Below are positions 19,357-34,176 of a stretch of DNA of 64,000 nucleotides, piece by piece; within the stretch, counting starts at the first letter, position 1, and the number at the start of each line of letters is the position of its first letter. The stretch comes from Glebionis coronaria (taxonomy: Eukaryota > Streptophyta > Magnoliopsida > Asterales > Asteraceae): contig CM046878.1 of NCBI GenBank assembly GCA_025667525.1, forward strand, positions 512,810,274-512,874,273, given 5' to 3'. Position numbers and translations under genes: made by a program. A model generated the notes under the pieces. It made no database searches. It was not told where the DNA came from and was given only the letters and a program-made list of their open reading frames with translations.

Positions 19357-22300
19357 TGATGTATCGTTGATAGTATAGTGATAATTAAGATACGTTATAG
19401 GGTAAATTAGTAAATTACCTTTAGGAAAAAGTAATAAACTAATATTACCAATGACGGATTCAATTAAACACGTGGGTGAACCAAGTTCGTTGTACACGAA
19501 GATCTTATGAATTTGAGACGTTTTGCTTTGCTTTGGACAATTGATTCGAATTGGTTTTCGGTTTTTAAACTATAATTAAAGTCTACAAATTTAAAACTAT
19601 TAAAAATTATCCTAATGTGCATGAATCATAAACCCCAAAATTATCTAAATTTAAATAAATAAAAAAACGATTATTAAAAATCTATAAATCAATTTAAATT
19701 ATGCACTATTTAAAGTTAATTAAAAACTTAATCTATTTAATTAAAAGAAAATACTTCTACCATAAAGTAAACTTTATTAAAACTAACTAAACATTATCAA
19801 ATCAATTTAAAAGAAAATCCCTTTATAAAACTATTTTAGTAAAGCCTAATTTAATTAAATTCTACAAATTAAAATCATAATTTTACATTCCAAAAATTAA
19901 TAAAACATTTATTTTTATCTGTTTTTTATCTAATTATTTATTTCAAACTTTAATAAGTTAATTTTGATAAATGATTAAAAATTCATTGGTAAAACTCGAA
20001 TTAGAATTTACCCTAAAGCTGACAGTCCAAATTTAAGATGGGTTATAAAATTAAAAATACAAATAACAACTAAAAAGAGCCCCAAGCCCAGTGGTTGAGG
20101 CATTGGGTTGATAACCGAGAGGTCTCGGGTTCGAGTCCCATTAAGGACATTTTTTTGATTTGATTTATTTTGGTCTCAGCACAATTTTAAGGAAATATAT
20201 AAAGTATATGACAGCAATCGAATCAACGACTATTAAAATGAATCAGATGAAATAGAGCAGGTAAAGTTAAGCAGAAAACACTAAATAAAAGCAAGCAAGG
20301 AATAAAATGACCAAACCAAACGAAAACTAGCAGACCTAATGTAACTCAATAGTGACTAGCAAAGATCAGCAAACCTAAACTAAGTAACAAATGACAACTT
20401 AACAAATTCAACATTTAAGATCTAAATCCACAGCAAGAAATCAAAATAAGCAATTATCCAGTAATAAACAGCAGCCTAGAAATAAGAAGCAATATAAAAA
20501 AACAATCCTACAGGAATTCAAGAACCAAACACCCCTATCTAAACAATCAAATCAAACAGCAGCCTAATACAGTTGACCAATATCAACAGATTAAAATAAA
20601 CAAGTAAATTCACAGCTATAAAAATTAAAGCAGTAAAAGTCTTACATAAAATAAGTACAGATTACGGAGACACTAATGCAACAAAAATTAAACAGAAGAA
20701 ACACTATGTCAGATATTCAGGTCCAAAACATCAACCAATATTCAAGACCAAAACCAAATCCAACTCGAGTTATAATCACATTAGGAAAATAGTTTAGTGA
20801 AGTTAAGAACAGACTCAGCAGCCCTGTTTATACATTTAAAAACACAGCAACCTTTTATAACATATAAATTACCAGTATCGAAGCAAAAAGAACAGTTTAT
20901 CTACTCAGTCCTCTAACCGACAGTAAAAAAGTATATCAAATCTAATTTAATCCTGAACATTCATCGCAGCGGTCCTTTAAACTAAGCAAATCCTTATTCA
21001 TACATTATACCAACACTTTGATAATCTACAATCTAAAAGATACTTGTTATCAGATTTCCACACCTAAAATCACATTCAAAATCAGATATATAACATATTC
21101 AGTTATTATATAGCGGACTTAAAAAAATTCTACCAACAGTAAACTGATTTTACAAAGAAAACAACCAACCTCGAACAAATTCATATATAGCAGATTAACA
21201 AAACCAAATAAAAACCATAAAAACGTAACCATTAACAGATTTAAAACACACAATCAGCATATAATCAAATTTAACTAAGAACTTAAAAAGTAAATGTGCT
21301 TAACCATTTAATGAAGATCCGTTGAGCAGAAGTCGAGCGCTGTGCTGACTTGTCTTATCTAGATTGACACTAAACCGATATCCACCATTTTCGAACCAAT
21401 AAACACCATAACTTTCCCCGAACATAAACTTCACTTCGAACAAGTTTTGGTTCGGAACAGTAACCTTATTTTAAGTTTAGTCAGTGGGACTAAACTTTTC
21501 CCCAATTCAAACTCAATAATCACAATAGCTATAATTTTTAAGCTGATATGATTATTTAATCATTTTATAATATTGATAAGATTTATCAGACAAAAACTTT
21601 AATAGAAAATAAATGTAAACACGCAAGATGAAATTTAAAATAACACTTTTATTAATCTCAAATCAAGTCATAATACACTATTAAAAACAGAAATTACAAA
21701 GTTCTTAATCTAAATCTAATACTATAAAATTAAAGAAAGAAAAAGGGATTAAATACTCATTTCTTTTCTCGGTTTTTATAGATGAACAAAGGGGTGAGGT
21801 ATTGAGTTTGTTGGTGATGATTATGATGATCCAGCCCTTCATCTTCTTATCTCTCCTTTCTGTTTTAATCCAAGGGTTGAAAAGATTCCATAGTCACACG
21901 GATTGCCAACGTGGCAATCCGTTGTGCTTCTTGTGCGAATTGGTTTGCTGAGATGGCTTCCAATGATTGGCTGAATAGGAAAGATGTGCTGTCATTTCCA
22001 ATTGAACGCTACCACGTAGCCTTGATTCTCCATCTTCAAGTCCCGAAATCAAAGGGAAATTTATTCCCACTCGTGTGCAACACACGAGTTAACCAAAAGC
22101 CCTAATTTATTTCAAGTGATTTAATTGCTAGGGTTTAATGAATAGTGGATTTACAGGTATTATGTTGTGGGAGAGAAACACATAGGAGTTATCGAAATTG
22201 TGATAAAGTGTGAGTGTTGAAAAGTGTAAACGTGTGGTGTTAAATAAAACGTGCAAGTTTGACTGACTAAAAAACAAAGTTATAAAACTTTTCAACTTAT

Positions 22301-22744
22301 TTCCATCTCAATCCATCTTCCATTTTCTTTCGGGCTTTAAATGGATCTTTCACGTTTATAACTTCCACCGTCCTATTTAATATGCCTTCTTTTTGTTTTG
22401 AGCTTTTGACCCATTCTCCATTCGTAAATAACTTTGGTGATAATGGGCTTAAATTGGGCTTTGTTCATAACATAACTCCATTAATGGGCTTAAAGGCCCA
22501 TTAGGCATTGTGGGACCCACATGATCAAAATCCTTCATAAACTTAAATCCATGAATAAAATCGAGCTCGACTTTTGGCTTCTTGATATTTCTTCAAAATC
22601 GTGTTGGTTTTGCCGATTTTCGTAATCTCGGTACCTACACACATAAAACAACAAAACATGCACATACAAGGCAAAATTCATATGTTTCATGCATTATTTC
22701 ATTGTTTTTAGATAATATTGATATGAGTAAAATCACTCATATCA
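19357..22744 (-). repeat. 5' LTR of outer element, full length 3.4 kb
   Basis: TGATGTATCG at the PBS side and CTCATATCA at the outer side. Positions 20539-22744 match 679-2886; 19357-20538 has no partner in the window. It carries a tRNA-like sequence at 20077-20160. The outer terminus is a 10-bp perfect inverted repeat (22719-22728 with 22735-22744). Confidence 0.85.
20077..20160 (+). repeat. tRNA-derived SINE-like sequence
   Basis: AGTGGTTGAGGC (box A-like, 20090-20101) and GGTTCGAGTCC (a perfect box B, 20128-20138) with tRNA-like spacing, followed by a T-rich tail. Stem pairing is too poor for a working tRNA (mismatches in the anticodon and T stems; GAT would sit at the anticodon). A SINE head or tRNA relic inside the LTR is the best reading. 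Confidence 0.6.
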
Positions 22745-25700
22745 ACTACATCTAACCATTCATAGTTTTGAGTCATTCATCAGATTCAAAATCTGACAAT
22801 GAGCCACGGTAGTTATTAGGTTCAGTATGATCCTCTAACTCATATTCCTCAACATTGACATGAAACTTATATCTTTCAGGTGCTTGAGGTATCCTTGCGG
22901 ATATGCGAATGGGAGTTACAATACTTTGTGGCTTTTACATTTACATTCTCAGCCTCAATTATGTCGTTCGCTAGTGTATTCAGAAGGTTGTATTTTATTC
23001 ATTACTTTTTTTTCAAAGAGGCATAAAGGCTCCCACTTGCTTCTTGTAAGAGGAGGTTGTCTCCAAGTACACAGCATGTCGAGCAACAATGAATTGTTCT
23101 CGTTTGGGATGCATAAAATACATTGAAATTTCTTGATTCAAGTTTGTTAATAACATGTCTAACATGATTTTAACAAATTCAATACTTCAACTAAGACTTA
23201 CTGGGAGTCATCCTATTCTATAACTTGATGGTTTCTTAGTTACCTTCTTGTTTGAAACTATATTGAATAAGCACGGGCTCATTCAAGTTTTTGTTAACCT
23301 TAATAAGATACGAGAGAGAGTAGTTAATGTTATCAAGGATCAAATAATAACAATAGTATTTTATTTTACACATGAGACATAGTGTTGTGATTGTGAGACA
23401 GTATCACAATTTGTTTGATAACCTAATACTCTTCGGCTCACATATTTTATAATTTGGTCATACCAGATTGCATAAACAGTATATTCAAGCGGATTGCATG
23501 CTATAAAGTACGATTATTTTAGCAGTTCAAGAACTTCATGTTCATGTTTTGACAAGAAAACATAACATGTTAGTCACTAAATTTACTTTATAAGGTATTG
23601 AACAATTCAATACCTTCATTGTATATGCCATAACATGAAAACACAATAAGTCAATTACTTAATTTATTTTATAAGTATTTTAACAATTAAATGAAGTTCA
23701 CATTTATGTCTTTACTTTAAGACATAAACTATTTTTATTGAACGTCCACTTTTGTCTTCAATAGTATTTTCAAGTTAATTTACATACTTCGAATTTATAT
23801 CTTTACAAGAAGACATATTGATATTAGTTAAACCATTTAGGTAATGTGATGAAGTAGTTTTATTATTTATTGACATTAGTTCTCTATTAGACAACACACA
23901 TCAATATGTATAAGTCTTAGTAGAATATTAGTAACCATATTGTGTTGTACCTTGCACACTCTAATATTTCTCCCACTTGAGCATGGCACAACATCATATA
24001 TGAATAATATTAAAGTGTCATAGATATAATATGATTTAAGTCTTGCTTAAATCAATCTTGTATAGAAGGGTTATGTAGAACTTCATCATTTAATAAACAA
24101 TCATGCATAACTATTTTTAGATAACATTTCAGGAAGCGATATTAGAAAACCGACTAGTTATCTTTTAAAATTATATGCAATAAGGCTTAGAAAACTATGA
24201 TGTTATTTCAAGGCAATCTAGAAATTAAGTGGGTCACTTACAAGGTGATAAGCTTATAGCTCCCAATGAATAAGACAACATTACAAGTGTGTACTATGAT
24301 TGAAAAATGCATTTTTCCCATTAATTTAGACAACATTTTGAATGTATCTATACTAGAGAAAAAGCAGGTAGCAATTTGTATACTTTCTACTTTTTTGAGT
24401 GTATACACATTATAGCCAATGTGAGTCTCGTGGAGTAGTAAACCTGTACATAGATATTTTTAAGAAAACTATCAAGTTCTACTATATTTATGATGGAAAT
24501 TCCATCGATGCCATTAACTTGAAAGTTTTGCATGCAATTCCTCTTTCTACTTTACCTCAAAGGTGTGTAGAATCTTATAGAACTTATTTGAGTAAGGAAA
24601 ATCTACTAGAAAAACATGCTAGTAATTTCCTTCCCTCTCGCGGTTTATTGAGACTTCAATTCCTAATCAAGACTTATACAATATCTTAACACTTCAAGAT
24701 GTGTAATTTTGGTAGCTATAGAAAACATGTTCTCTAGTTATCCATATATCTTAAATATTTCAAGATTTCTTAACCGGAATAAGGGTTATGAAAATCACTT
24801 GAAAGGGTAAGATGTGCAACCGTACTTAATCGTTTTGACTTACAAGACAACACGATTTCTTGAGTAGGTGTTTTTTAAGTTTGATTAGAATTGAGAAGAT
24901 TCAAGTGTTCCTATTATAGCTTTCTCCTACAAGGAGAAAGGATGGGAACAAGTCTTATTCTTACAAGGAAAGAAGACTTAGTTTGTCTTCCTCTAGCACG
25001 AAAGGAAACAAACTTTGTTTACGGTTAGTGTTGCATAAAAGCATTTATAAAAATACAAAGTTCATATTTAGTACTTTCGATAATTATCCTTTCAGTATTA
25101 ACTACCCAAGTTTACAAAAAAACAATTAATTTTACGAAAAGGCTAAGATCCTCATTGAGGTTCAATCATCACCTCAGTTGATCTGCTAGCAATGATAGAT
25201 TCAATAAGTAGATGATGTTCATCAATTGAAAATCATGTGCAACTCTTAGATCCTTATGGGACTCATGACATAAGTGAACAATTCACAAAATGTCAAACTG
25301 ACATGTTTAGTCCCATCCTTGCCTCGGCCAAGGTCTTACTGTTGTACCGATTAAGTCATCTAATTTGAGAACATGCAAGAATAAGTCTAGGTCTCACGCA
25401 TATATAATAATCACCTTGGGTTACAATTCACATCCGTCTCACAAGATGCAAAAAGTAATTGCAAGTGATCTCAAACGATTGGACGACATGACTTAAATTT
25501 GAGACGAGTATAAAAGTTTGATATATAATCGAAAGTGTCTACGAGGAAGCATGCATTCATCCCTCGTATTAAAAGTCAAAAAAATTTCTTAACTTAAGTC
25601 TAATCTTGTTTTAATTTATGTGTGTCAAGTTTCCAAGTTAAAGACTAGTATAAAACCTAAGTGGAATTAATATTAGATTTAGACAATGCATAAAAGAAAT

Positions 25701-26447
25701 AACATTCATAACCCGTCACGAGTTATCATGATAACAAGATTTTAGTTTTAAATCAACATTAAACTTTAAAGTAAATCAAAGATTTAGTTTTGTAATTGGT
25801 TGTGATTGGTTTTAAGTTTTTATAAAAACATTTACAAGTTATAGCAAGATATCAAGCAAATAAGCAACCACACAACCACAAGTATGCAAACCCTCAAACC
25901 GATGAAAAACCTATGATTGATCTCGTGAGCCATCACGAGGATCAAGAAGTCAACTAAGGGTAAGTCAACACAACCACAAAGTGGGATCCCACTTGCTCCA
26001 AGACCATCAAGAGCAAGTAGAACCCAAAGTGAACATGAAGCCCAAAAATTACCATAAAATTTCAGTCGACTTCTAGAGCCTAAAACCCATAGAAGGATTC
26101 TTCCCTTGCTTGAGGTCCAGTTGAGACTTTTGAAGGCCCGTGAGTTGTGAATTAGCACACCAAAAATGAGCTTCTAACTCCTTGTAGAACTCCGGGAAAC
26201 CACATTTTAGTGTAAGTCACTCAGCAGCTCTGAATTACATAATATGTCTTTAATTCATTAGCCATTCCCATCCAAGCATCTATTACAAATGATTTATGAC
26301 TCAAAAATTTTAATCTATCATTGACCTAGTGTAAAATTCCTAAAGAATGGATATAACCAACATCAAAAACATATTAATGAAGCCGAAACAATGACAAATC
26401 CCCAAAACTGAAATTAAATACAAATCAACACACAACATGTCACATTT
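22745..26447. other. Older degenerate repeat DNA, no gene recognised
   Basis: AT-rich with short frames only. At 23968-23982 the minus strand reads GCTCAAGTGGGAGAA, which resembles a copia polypurine tract running into a TATTAGAGTG sequence, so part may be an old minus-strand copia element. No paired LTR or PBS was found. The minus frame at 26158-25832 (108 codons) is hydrophobic but matches nothing I know. Confidence 0.4.
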
Positions 26448-27964
<1,517 letters not shown>

Positions 27965-30923
27965 ATGACTTCTGTTTATCGTTTAACTTTTTCTTGTTTG
28001 ATAAATATATGTTTGGTGTAGTCTGATTGACGGGTATACTTTTTGGTTGTTGTTTAACTTAACTCGGCTTACCATGTGAGGGTGCTTGTCATTGCATTAA
28101 AAGGTGTATTTAGAATTTGATCATATTCAATGAAGTTCAAAAGATTTTATGGATGTAACAGGAATTGTAATTATTGTTTATATTTTCTTTTGTTTAGCTA
28201 AATATTGACGGTCGAGCTTAGTGAGTTTATTACATATAAATTCAAGACAACATTTTATGGATATGACAAAATTTTGACTTTCATAAAAGATGAATTAATT
28301 AAATTACATATCGTGTGAAACAAACATCATTGTTTATTCAACATACAGAGAATTTTAACATATAAAAATATCAAATTTTTTGCATATTTGTGTTCTTTGG
28401 TCAGTATGTCGAAAAATCCGTTTGGAGTCACCCACTGATGTCATACGAGGATTTTTATTTATTTATATACTTTATCCACTCAGCATTGTTTCGACCTCAA
28501 TTATTTTTAAATATAACTAAGTTAGGGCATGCCTGTTTAAAAATTTGATCGAATCTTATAAAATTATAGTGATTGTCTTGATACATGTTATCGATTTATA
28601 ACTGAATAAATGACTGTTTTTCTTTTCTGTGCCGAATATAATGTTTCAATTAAAAAAGTTACTATTATATATTTTTATATAATGTAACTGTTGAATAAAC
28701 TTAGCTGGACACAAGTGGTGAGAATGTATATATTTAAAAGTACGAAAAAGTGATTATTTAATTTGAATACCTTATTCCAAGGTTTCGTCTATCAAACTAT
28801 CCAATTATTATAAACACCACATACAAAGACAACAATGACTTGGTAATAAATTTATGTAGTGTTTGATAAAGATTAAAGAGTCTTAATTGATAAAATGGTT
28901 AAATAACTAAGTTACTTGAAGCTTATTTGGTTTTATGCTTAAAATTAACAAAAAACTTTTAGAAAATATAAGGAATATTAGAGTATCCTGACTTGAATTA
29001 TCATTTATATTTTTATTTAGCTAAATATTAATGTTAAAAAATTGTATACGCTACAAAAATTTATATTAAGCATAATAGTAATGTTTGTCAAGTTGTTTGC
29101 ATTTATTATATTACTAAGTATTTTTGAAGTAATCGTATAAACTTTATAAATGTAAATCAATTATAAACATACAAACTTATTTATTGAATGGATTAACAAC
29201 GGGAAAAAATGGATGCTCATACAGTCATATCCAATGTGAGAAAGAAAAAAGAATTAAAGTAAATGTTTAGATTAAAGTATAGGTTGCAACTTTATCGAGT
29301 GTTTTCTTCCAAATATCGTTTCATCCTTTTCATATTTTTTCTTCCTACAAATATGTTTAGTAGTCTCTCCTCGATGTTCCTTTGATCCTATTCAAAGTCT
29401 TCTGCGTGTATCACAAATTATAAGCTTGCCTGTTCATAATGGGCCAACTATAAGAGAATACAATTTTCTATAGAACCGAGTATAGCGGGAACTATAACTG
29501 CAATCAAATTAAAAAATATAAGCGAGTTAATAAATATTCTATCCAAGTAATATTTACAAAATAGTGTGCAAAAGGTTAGTTAATTATATTGACACAAAAA
29601 CTTGACATGATTTCACGATGTCTAGGTGAACTCAATATTGATCAAACAAGTAACTATTCTTTTCTCGGCCTTTGTAACCGAAAAACCAAAATTCACGTAT
29701 AATTGCATGACTTCTATATACCACACACGAATTGGGGGTAGTGAGTTTGTACAAAATTACATGGGTGTTTGGGATTGCATTTAAACATAGATTATCTGTT
29801 TATTGAGTTTCGAAAACACAAATAATTTATTTGAATTTTTTGGAAAGCAGACTTTGATAATTGATTTTTGCGCAAAGACTCCGGATGGTTTTAGTTGACA
29901 TCCTTAAGTTTCTTAATCAATGAGTCTAAGAGATTTTTCCTCGGATTTTCCTTGTATTAGCGTGGTCAAAATCTATTAGAAGGAAAAGATATAAATTTTC
30001 ATCCGATAAGAGAATATAAAAGTTAATTTTTTCGTAATAACAAAGTTAATGAATTTTCTGCAATAAAAGTTATATGTTTTACAATTATTTGCTTAAGAGT
30101 AGATGGAGATTTGACTGTCATGTAAATGGATGAACCGCCTATATTATTCAAAGCAGAAGTCGACATCGGAGGTGCTTCATTGGATTCTACGGAAACTAGA
30201 GACGTACACATCAACACTACTGTAGCAGGTCTTACTGAAAGAGTTACAGACCAAAAAACATCAACTATAACTTAGAAGCAGGTTTTTTGGAGCTTCTATC
30301 TATGAATTTCTGAATTTTCTTGAACTGTTCCTTTGTTATTCCATTGTAATACACATGAGCTCTCTCATGTCAATATATAAAAGAACACAAACCACATTTC
30401 CTAATATCAACGTAATGAAATACAATTGCAATTTTCATCAATGAGTCATATTTTAAACCACTTAATGTAAGATTGCTATTTAATTGAACATACTTAAATT
30501 TATCCTCAAGAGTTTACTCGAAAAAAATTTCCAAAAATTTACAAATTGGTAACCAACTAATTGAATATACAAATCAGAATTCTGAATTCTTGAATCATAC
30601 AATTTCAGTAACCACGGTAGTACCATGATATAAGTAACAAAGGGTAAGATAACGAAGGCAGGTTTGTGAATGTAAGTCATTATAAATTGGACCTTCTCGG
30701 TAAAAAAGACCCGAACAGATCAGTATTGTAAAATCGCCCGTTTGATAGTTACCCTAGCAGCCCAATTGGTCCATTTTGCCACCTAGCCAACGGGAAATGA
30801 AAGGTATTATTTCACACAAGACCTTTTCTATCTTCCCCTAATGACCGTGCCCTGCCTTTAATACGGTAAACAATTTATCATTCTCGATGGTAGCTGTATA
30901 TTGAAGCACGCTATGAGACTAAC
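27965..30923. other. AT-rich Helitron interior, no gene recognised
   Basis: No ORF above about 65 codons. A minus frame at 30217-30023 (64 codons) is open but unidentified. The rest looks intronic or intergenic. Confidence 0.45.
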
Positions 30924-31132
30924 CTAATCGCAACCTCACCTTGCTGAGAAAACATGGTTGCCAATCGCGTAAAGATGCCGCTCAACTCATGAATGGTTGA
31001 CTCAGCACTGTGAAGAGCTTCAACTCGGCTTTGCATGTAATTATCCTTCACCGGGACCACGTGTTTCTGCTCTTGACTTTGTTGTTGTTGTTGTATTAGT
31101 AGCTTAGATTCTCCACCCGCCTGCTTCTTGGA
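30924..31132 (-). pseudogene. SYP31/32-like Golgi syntaxin, single captured exon
   Basis: One minus-strand exon-like frame of about 69 codons: KKQAGGES, a polyglutamine run, then DNYMQSRVEALHSAESTIHE followed by a TRLATMFSQQGEVAIR-like end. In SYP3-type Qa-SNAREs this stretch covers the linker and the start of the SNARE helix. The exon stops at AG|GTTAGT, a normal donor position, and the intron side reaches a stop within four codons. The rest of the SNARE helix, the membrane anchor and the N-terminal domain are absent, so it cannot make a working syntaxin. Confidence 0.75.
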
Positions 31133-34100
31133 AAGTAAATATTTGAAAACAGAATCAAGGGATGTAAAGTATGTTTCTTATATCAGTAAAGAATATTACT
31201 ATGTTATATTTTTTAAAGTCTGGCAGTATACAAAGACAAAGACACATGTAATAACCACGTTAGTGGAAATTTTAACGGAAAATGCTAGTATGTTTGAGAA
31301 GGCGTACCTTTTCTAATAAAAGAGCATGATAAAATCCTGCTTCATACTATCGGTTATGACTAATTTGTACCTCAACACCAAATCTTTATTATTTTTCATA
31401 TTGGATTCTGAAATTTCACACGTTTTATTTCATAAGTTTCTACGTAACAACATGGTTCACATATCCCATATTTTCTGTTCTCTGCGCAGCTAACAGGGCT
31501 ACACGTGGAGCATGACATCGCAAACTTAAATTTCTAACATAAATTAAGAAAATAAACTAAATGAATTAAACTCATGACATATGTCAGAAACTAAAAAAAG
31601 TAAAGTGCAGATTTCTAGTATCATGGTCATCAGATCTTCTTATGAGTAGAGCACACGTGTATATATGTTGAGAAATATTTATTGGATAGGAAATGATTAC
31701 CATAGTTGCGAGATAAACTCGGTCCCATAGCGCTCATCTTGTAAGATATGTAAGATAACTCCACCTGAAACTAAAGTGGTGCGCTTTATCTTTGATAATC
31801 CAAAACACCTATCTACATCATAAACATACACATACAATATTAAATATAAACAAATCTTGCAAAGCCAATTGTACAAAAATTTTAAACTTACATAGCAAGT
31901 GATAAGATAGTCTATAATAGGATTAGGATTTACAATATACGAATAAGTATGTTTATATGACGAATACCATTTAAGAAAGATCTCTCATTCGAGAGAATAG
32001 ACAACACCTGATAAATGGAGCTTGTAGTTTACAACTTCGCCAAATCAACCAAAAGACTATGTTGCCAAAATAATATAAGGGACAACCCAAAATCTACCAA
32101 ACATGTTAGTACCACCAAAGGATGCACATCAGTACATGAATCAAGTTTTAGGAAATATTGACCCGTTGTACATATTTGTACGCTTACCGTGTAAGACAAC
32201 TCATTTCATGATAGTAACATAAGATTTATTTAAATTAGGATGAAATAATATGTAGAGGTACTCCTTAATAGCGACAGAAAGGTTTTTCTAGAATATTGTT
32301 TTTAGCTATAGGATGTCGTCTCATTATATGTAATATCAACTCATTATCAAGTTTGTTATAAGGAGTGCAAGCTAAGCTGTAAGCAATCATTAGTTGGCTA
32401 AGCTACAAGCAAGCATCATCAAGTTAAGCTGCAAGCCTTCAATACAAAGCTGAGCTGCAAGCAACAACAAACTTAGATGCAAAATGAAAACGATTATACA
32501 GTGTGCAAAGGTGAAGTTTAAGTTTCATTTGTTGATAGCTTGAGCATCTGGATAGAATTTCCATGGTAAGACCACTTCGCATGAGTGCTAACACGTGGCT
32601 GGTTGCTTGGTTCGCTGTGATGCTCATACACCTGCATTAAACATATCAAAGAACTAAAATCTCGTATAGTTGTTTTTGCACTGATAGAAATTATACATTT
32701 TCTTTTCTTGGTATGTACTGGTTGTTGGACACCTTAATCAAAGTTTCATTATGTCCAATAAGTTTATTTGAAACAACCTTTAAATAGTGTATACTCACAA
32801 ACATTCAAGACCTATACTCCTGATTTCCCCAAAAGCTTCACAAACAAAAATTAAGATTAGAGATAACAATTTGATCAAAGTTTAACATAAGCATATAAAA
32901 GATTAATAAGATCAAATTAACAAAGTCAATGTAGTTGGTAAGTAGTGAGGAAACTGAAACAGGCTGACCAGTATCAGTGGGTAAAAACTCATCAACAATG
33001 CATAAGCTAAAACCTCTTAATTTAATTTATAACTGACTAAAGAAGGAGATGACAATTATAACAGCATTACCATGGTAATTTGAGTCATCAATACCCTCCG
33101 CATTAACCTGAAAGAAGCCACCTTTCTGCTGATGATATTTTTCAAACAAATGTCAAAGAAAATCATCCAAAAGGGTAGTCGCCCTAATATTAACCGGTTT
33201 CGCAACATCGAGTCGGAAACCCATGTAACCTAAAAAAACATCCAAAGAAGTCAAACTTAAATATGTTTAATCTTTAAGATCAAATCTTTATGCAGTTTAA
33301 TCATTCAATTTTAGTTAAAAAAAACCCATCCGACCAAGCACACCTACCGCAGTGCTGATTCAAGAAAGAAATTTGTAGATTTCATTAGAAGAGCATGACG
33401 CAATATGACATTCAAACAATCAAACGGGTCACGTTGTCAAATCTTAGCTAACAGCTAGATACACATCAGTTCTACAAATTAAAAATATTTCTTAACAAAC
33501 ATTACAAACAGGTTACTCAGTTTACGTCTAACAAAAAATAATATAGAAAATGTTAATCGGTTGTCATATTTAGATCTCTTAACACCTCTTTTAACGCATA
33601 GTTTTTATACCAACCCATTTAAACAATATAGCTTGTACGTACTAATTTAAAGATTCTTAAAGACCCACATTGTTATTGTCATAGTCTAAATCTCCGAACA
33701 AACAGGAATTCTAGTGCATTAAAAAGTATATATTTGAACAAATCCCGAAAATGATAATAAAAATATAGCGCTCAAACGCATCAGACATTAAAAATTTCAA
33801 ACCTTCTGTTACATGTACAAATTTCATAAAGAAGTTTCTGATAACTCAAACTGAACTGCAAATCCTTTTATGTGTTGAATGTACGCTTGGCACTTTTAGG
33901 TTTTGAAGATCAGGCATGTAAATGGCATACAAATACAATAGAAGGTACACATTTTTATTTATACTTATGCATCTGTTCTGTATCTTCTTAATTACTAGAC
34001 ATCTTGTCCTTCAGCTAATATGATTTTGAGCTTCCTGCAAGATGAAATGTTTTAAGTAGATTAAAAACAAATGCAAGTACAAAATTATTGTGATATAACT

Positions 34101-34176
34101 TTCGTTCTAAACAACCTGGTATTCCAATTTAAATATAACATTTCTTACACGAGGAATAATCTTTTTTGCATTTCAG
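31133..34176. other. Helitron interior with unidentified exon-like stretches
   Basis: Three minus-strand stretches look like exons bounded by AG and GT: about 31785-31702 (frame with LQDERYGTEFISQLW), 32632-32522 (frame beginning VYEHHSEPSNQPRVSTHAKW) and 33230-33110 (frame with GFRLDVAKPVNIRATTLLDD, ending KGGFFQ). I do not recognise them. Short TAAGCTGCAAGC-like repeats occur at 32365-32465. Confidence 0.4.

Larger units (their letters stand above)
679..22744 (-). mobile_element. Non-autonomous gypsy-type LTR retrotransposon (LARD-like), hosting a copia insertion
   Basis: Two direct copies of a long terminal repeat (679-2886 and 19357-22744) enclose a minus-strand internal region. In the minus reading the order is LTR, PBS beginning TGGCGCCGCTGCCGGGG (19349-19333), two ORFs (7057-6344 and 6158-4842), a purine tract (2900-2887) and LTR. 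The PBS type is that of gypsy elements primed by a tRNA other than initiator Met. Once the copia insertion (7181-19302) is discounted, the internal part is only about 4.3 kb and has no protease, RT or integrase, so mobility would need proteins from elsewhere. The two LTRs differ at roughly 25 of about 2,200 shared positions by eye. The left LTR lacks its outermost ~1.18 kb. A possible TSD is ACTAC. Confidence 0.85.

Noticed and set aside
20077..20160. Functional tRNA-Ile gene
   Set aside because: Anticodon and T stems do not pair properly, and it sits in an LTR; a SINE or tRNA relic fits better.
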